A stretch of DNA of 64,000 nucleotides from Burkholderiales bacterium (GTDB lineage Bacteria > Pseudomonadota > Gammaproteobacteria > Burkholderiales > Burkholderiaceae_C): NCBI GenBank assembly GCA_016191525.1, contig JACPOK010000016.1:124001-188000 (forward strand), read 5' to 3'. The translations under genes were made by a program, and so were the position numbers. How positions within the stretch are numbered: position 1 is the first letter of the stretch; every line of letters starts with the position of its first letter. Below are positions 62,766-64,000 of the stretch, in pieces. The notes below the pieces were generated by a model. It was not told where the DNA came from, ran no database searches, and saw only the letters and a program-made list of their open reading frames with translations.

Positions 62766-63322
62766 GCGGGGCGGTTCCCAAACCAGTTGATTTCCAGGCA
62801 TTCGCGCAGGCGCAGGCGGGCGCGGTGGAGCTGGACGTAAAGATTGGTCTGCGTCAGTTCCAGTTCCTTACAAATCTCCTCGCTGGGCAGCTCCAGCCAC
62901 TCACGCATGAGGAAAACCCGGCCCATGGCGGGGGGCAGTTTCTCCGTGCACGCCTCCAAAATGGCAAAAAACTGGCGCGAATTAAGCTCCTGCTCGGGGT
63001 TGCCCCAGTCGGCCGGCTCGTTGACGAAGTGGCCGTCGGCCTTGAAATGCAGGGCCTCCAGCTCATCGCTGCCGTCGCTTTCGTCGTCCGCCAGGCTGAC
63101 TTCCCGCCGTCGCTGGCGCAGGATATCGATCACCTTGTGCTTGAGGATGCCGACCAGCCAGGTCTTGAGCTGGGAGCGGTTGCCGAAAGACTGCGGCTTG
63201 GAAAGGGCCGCGAGCATCGTTTCCGACACGGCGTCCTCGGCCCATGCATCATTGCGCAGCTGCAGGCGTGCATAGCGCAGCAGGTAGCCCTGGTGCTCGG
63301 CGAGTTGACTTTCGATGCCCAT
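62762..63322 (-). CDS. ECF sigma factor
   Basis: A 186-residue sigma-70 family protein. Region 2 reads DAWAEDAVSETMLAAL and LKTWLVGILKHKVIDILRQRRR; region 4 reads RVFLMREWLELPSEEICKEL and LYVQLHRARLRLRECL. Between them is a polar linker (~90-120). The start at 63322 gives the usual length; an ATG at 63361 adds 13 codons and neither has a strong ribosome site. Coupled to the zinc-finger gene. Divergent TlpA-like gene is a likely target. Confidence 0.9.
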   Translation of the reverse strand: MGIESQLAEHQGYLLRYARLQLRNDAWAEDAVSETMLAALSKPQSFGNRSQLKTWLVGILKHKVIDILRQRRREVSLADDESDGSDELEALHFKADGHFVNEPADWGNPEQELNSRQFFAILEACTEKLPPAMGRVFLMREWLELPSEEICKELELTQTNLYVQLHRARLRLRECLEINWFGNRPA

Positions 63323-63367
63323 GGTGCAAATGTGTAAGAAAGAATCATCGCATACCGACATCCCGCC

Positions 63368-63874
63368 ATGAACAACATCCTGTCCGCCCTGCTCCTGTCC
63401 GCCGCCGCCCTGTGGGCGCCCTCCATCGGCGCCCAGCCGGCCGCGGCGCCCGCGGCACCACCGGCCGTTTCAGGCACCACCTTCGAGGGCAAGCCCTTCC
63501 AGCTGGCGTCGCTCAAAGGCAAGGTGGTGCTGGTGATGTTCTGGTCCACCGGCTGCGCCGTCTGCCGCGACAAGATGCCCGAGCTGCGGCAGAACTACGA
63601 AGGCTGGAACGGCAAGCCGTTCGAAATGGTGCTGGTCTCCACGGACCGCAAGATGCAGGACGTGGACGACTACGAGAAGATCATCTCGCGCACCGTGCCG
63701 ACCAAGCAGCGCTTCGTGCAGCTGTGGGCCGGCAACGCCGACTACAAGGACAGTTTCGGGCCGCAGGCGCAGCTGCCTTCCACCTTCATCGTCGACAAGG
63801 CGGGCAAGGTGGTGGCGCGCTACCAGGGCCGCATCCCCGCCGAGGCCTGGGACAAGATCGCCGACTTGCTCTAG
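63368..63874 (+). CDS. TlpA/ResA-like periplasmic thioredoxin
   Basis: A 168-residue exported thiol-disulfide protein. Signal peptide ends about GAQ23 and is followed by a Pro/Ala linker. The active site is WSTGCAVCRDKMPEL (CAVC, in place of the usual CxPC), and the cis-proline is in QLPSTFIVDKAG. It would reduce or oxidise cysteines in the envelope, for example in cytochrome c biogenesis. Divergent from the ECF sigma gene with only 6-45 bases between, depending on that gene's start. Confidence 0.88.
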   Translation: MNNILSALLLSAAALWAPSIGAQPAAAPAAPPAVSGTTFEGKPFQLASLKGKVVLVMFWSTGCAVCRDKMPELRQNYEGWNGKPFEMVLVSTDRKMQDVDDYEKIISRTVPTKQRFVQLWAGNADYKDSFGPQAQLPSTFIVDKAGKVVARYQGRIPAEAWDKIADLL

Positions 63875-63953
63875 GGCCCTAGGGAAAACCCCCGGCACCA
63901 TGGAAAACCCGGCGGCGTATGTAAGAAGCCGGACCGCTGCTTGACCAACGCTC

Positions 63954-63973
63954 AACCAGCCAGCTGGTTTTTT
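63954..63973 (+). terminator. possible terminator after the TlpA-like gene
   Basis: AACCAG-CCAG-CTGGTT followed by further T residues: a 6-base stem with tetraloop, 80 bases past the stop. Weak but suitably placed. Nothing else is seen in 63875-64000. Confidence 0.5.
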
Positions 63974-64000
63974 ACCTCAACCCTCAAGTCTTGAATCAGG

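Overview
This is high-GC DNA carrying the chromosomal origin neighbourhood of a betaproteobacterium, most likely a Comamonadaceae member. The evidence is the block rpmH-rnpA-yidD-yidC-mnmE / dnaA-dnaN-gyrB, a DUF4148 protein, the family-specific small proteins, and three families of small dispersed repeats of the kind common in Comamonadaceae. The species cannot be named from sequence alone.

Layout. 1-8 kb: end of a Crp/Fnr regulator, an HD-domain/class II aldolase pair, transglutaminase-like protein, GST, MFS transporter, old-yellow-enzyme reductase and a two-component system. 8-16.4 kb: a tripartite RND heavy-metal-type efflux operon read away from the two-component genes, then small periplasmic proteins and a flavodoxin-like reductase. 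16.4-24 kb: PagL lipid A deacylase, a MerR-hotdog fusion, an E. coli-like ybhP-clsB-ybhN operon, and a DNA-repair pair (radical SAM protein plus DUF4130-UdgX fusion) with a LexA-like box over its start codon. 24-38 kb: minCDE, assorted metabolic genes, an acylase, queC, an ECF sigma factor, vapBC and an exonuclease-MFS pair. 38.1-44.3 kb: an AT-richer accessory island with a McrB-like AAA+ protein, a McrC-like nuclease and an unrecognised gene. 44.3-54 kb: gyrB, dnaN, oriC, dnaA, and divergently rpmH to mnmE. 54-64 kb: lone cyclic-nucleotide-domain proteins, a KefB/C-type antiporter, kdsD-kdsC-lptC-SDR, two glycine-rich RRM RNA-binding proteins with matching leader hairpins, an ECF sigma/zinc-finger pair and a TlpA-like thioredoxin.

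Most distinctive points: (i) the type IV-like restriction island next to gyrB; (ii) small repeats that have become protein sequence (inside minC and probably mnmE) or supply stop and start codons; (iii) paired leader hairpins that would bury the Shine-Dalgarno sequence of two RRM genes; (iv) a LexA-controlled, possibly leaderless repair operon with a UdgX that keeps the crosslinking histidine; (v) a DnaA-box / GC-cluster / DnaA-trio arrangement between dnaA and dnaN. No rRNA, tRNA, CRISPR array, intact insertion sequence or prophage was seen, and no gene-free stretch exceeds 300 bases.
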